Origin: an uncultured Bacteroidales bacterium
GTDB lineage: Bacteria > Bacteroidota > Bacteroidia > Bacteroidales > UBA932
DNA: 6,429 bases
Direction: 5' to 3'
NCBI GenBank assembly: GCA_937906795.1
Contig: CALCUQ010000053.1
Span: 1 to 6,429, forward strand
Shown piece by piece: positions 6,198-6,429 of the stretch. The stretch's first letter is position 1; each line of letters opens with the position of its first letter. The position numbers and the translations under genes were made by a program. The notes beneath the pieces were generated by a model, which did no database searches, was not told the origin of the DNA, and was given only the letters and a program-made list of their open reading frames with translations.

Positions 6198-6429
6198 ATG
6201 GAGCAAGATTCATTAAATGCATATCTGTTAAATTATTCTACTGAGCAGGATGAAGTATTGGGCTGGTTGCAAAAGCAGACTAACCTTAGAACAAATCATG
6301 CCAGAATGTTGTGTGGTCCTGTAGAAGGTAAGCTTATGGAGTTTATTTCAAGAATGATTGCTCCACAGGCAATTCTGGAACTTGGGGCATTTACAGGCTA
6401 TTCTGCAATATGTCTTGCCAGAGGACTAA
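6198..6429 (+). CDS. Class I SAM-dependent O-methyltransferase (YrrM/caffeoyl-CoA type), 3' truncated
   Basis: The ATG at 6198 follows the peptidase stop by 3 nt, and the frame stays open to the window end (77 codons visible). The start reads MEQDSLNAYLLNYSTEQDEV. Near residues 40-50 is ARMLCGPVEGKLMEFI. SAM-binding motif I follows as ILELGAFTGYSAICLARGL (ExGxxxG). The spacing of a short helical N-terminus, the MLCGPVEGKL segment and motif I fits the COG4122 O-methyltransferase family, whose members methylate small catechol-like hydroxyls with a divalent metal. The metal ligands and substrate region lie beyond the window. It is translationally close to, and likely co-transcribed with, the M16 peptidase. 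Confidence 0.88.
   Translation, partial: MEQDSLNAYLLNYSTEQDEVLGWLQKQTNLRTNHARMLCGPVEGKLMEFISRMIAPQAILELGAFTGYSAICLARGL

Noticed and set aside
1..6429. Mobile element, CRISPR array, tRNA or defence system
   Set aside because: I found no transposase or recombinase motifs, terminal inverted repeats, spaced direct repeats or cloverleaf-like sequence. All long open frames are assigned to known families or are shadows.

Overview
The window looks like an ordinary chromosomal stretch from a low-GC member of the Bacteroidota, most likely a Bacteroidales. The evidence is the DnaX N-terminus (MDKFIVSARKYRP), an LptB with the classical LSGGERRR and FILLDEPFAGVDP motifs (so a Gram-negative envelope), little use of Shine-Dalgarno sequences, strong preference for AGA arginine codons, and TAnnTTTG promoter boxes in the only divergent intergenic gap. 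No mobile element, CRISPR array, rRNA or tRNA was seen.

Layout. (1) Positions 1-1143, plus strand: a gene for a transglutaminase-fold protein. It is cut by the window edge and broken by an apparent single-base frameshift near 182-205. (2) Positions 1195-2370, plus strand: an NtrC-type sigma-54 activator with a receiver and an AAA+ domain but no C-terminal Fis-type HTH. A sigma-54 promoter-like element (TTGGCCCG-N4-TTGTA) lies just upstream. (3) Positions 2378-2414: a hairpin with T-tracts on both strands, serving as a shared terminator for convergent transcription. (4) Positions 2413-4873, minus strand: dnaX followed 7 nt later by lptB, read as one unit. (5) Positions 4874-4958: a divergent promoter region. 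(6) Positions 4959 to the end, plus strand: an M16 zinc metallopeptidase, followed 3 nt later by the start of an O-methyltransferase that runs off the window.

The genes are mostly housekeeping: replication clamp loader, LPS export ATPase, peptidase, methyltransferase. I see no convincing new multi-gene system. The points that deserve a second look are the HTH-less sigma-54 activator with a GSFSGA loop and its own sigma-54-like promoter; the abrupt change in codon usage inside the transglutaminase gene, next to a frameshift in the same gene; a possible short gamma-like DnaX product from frameshifting at an A-rich site; a 36-bp repeat in the DnaX linker; and a possibly near-leaderless dnaX promoter.
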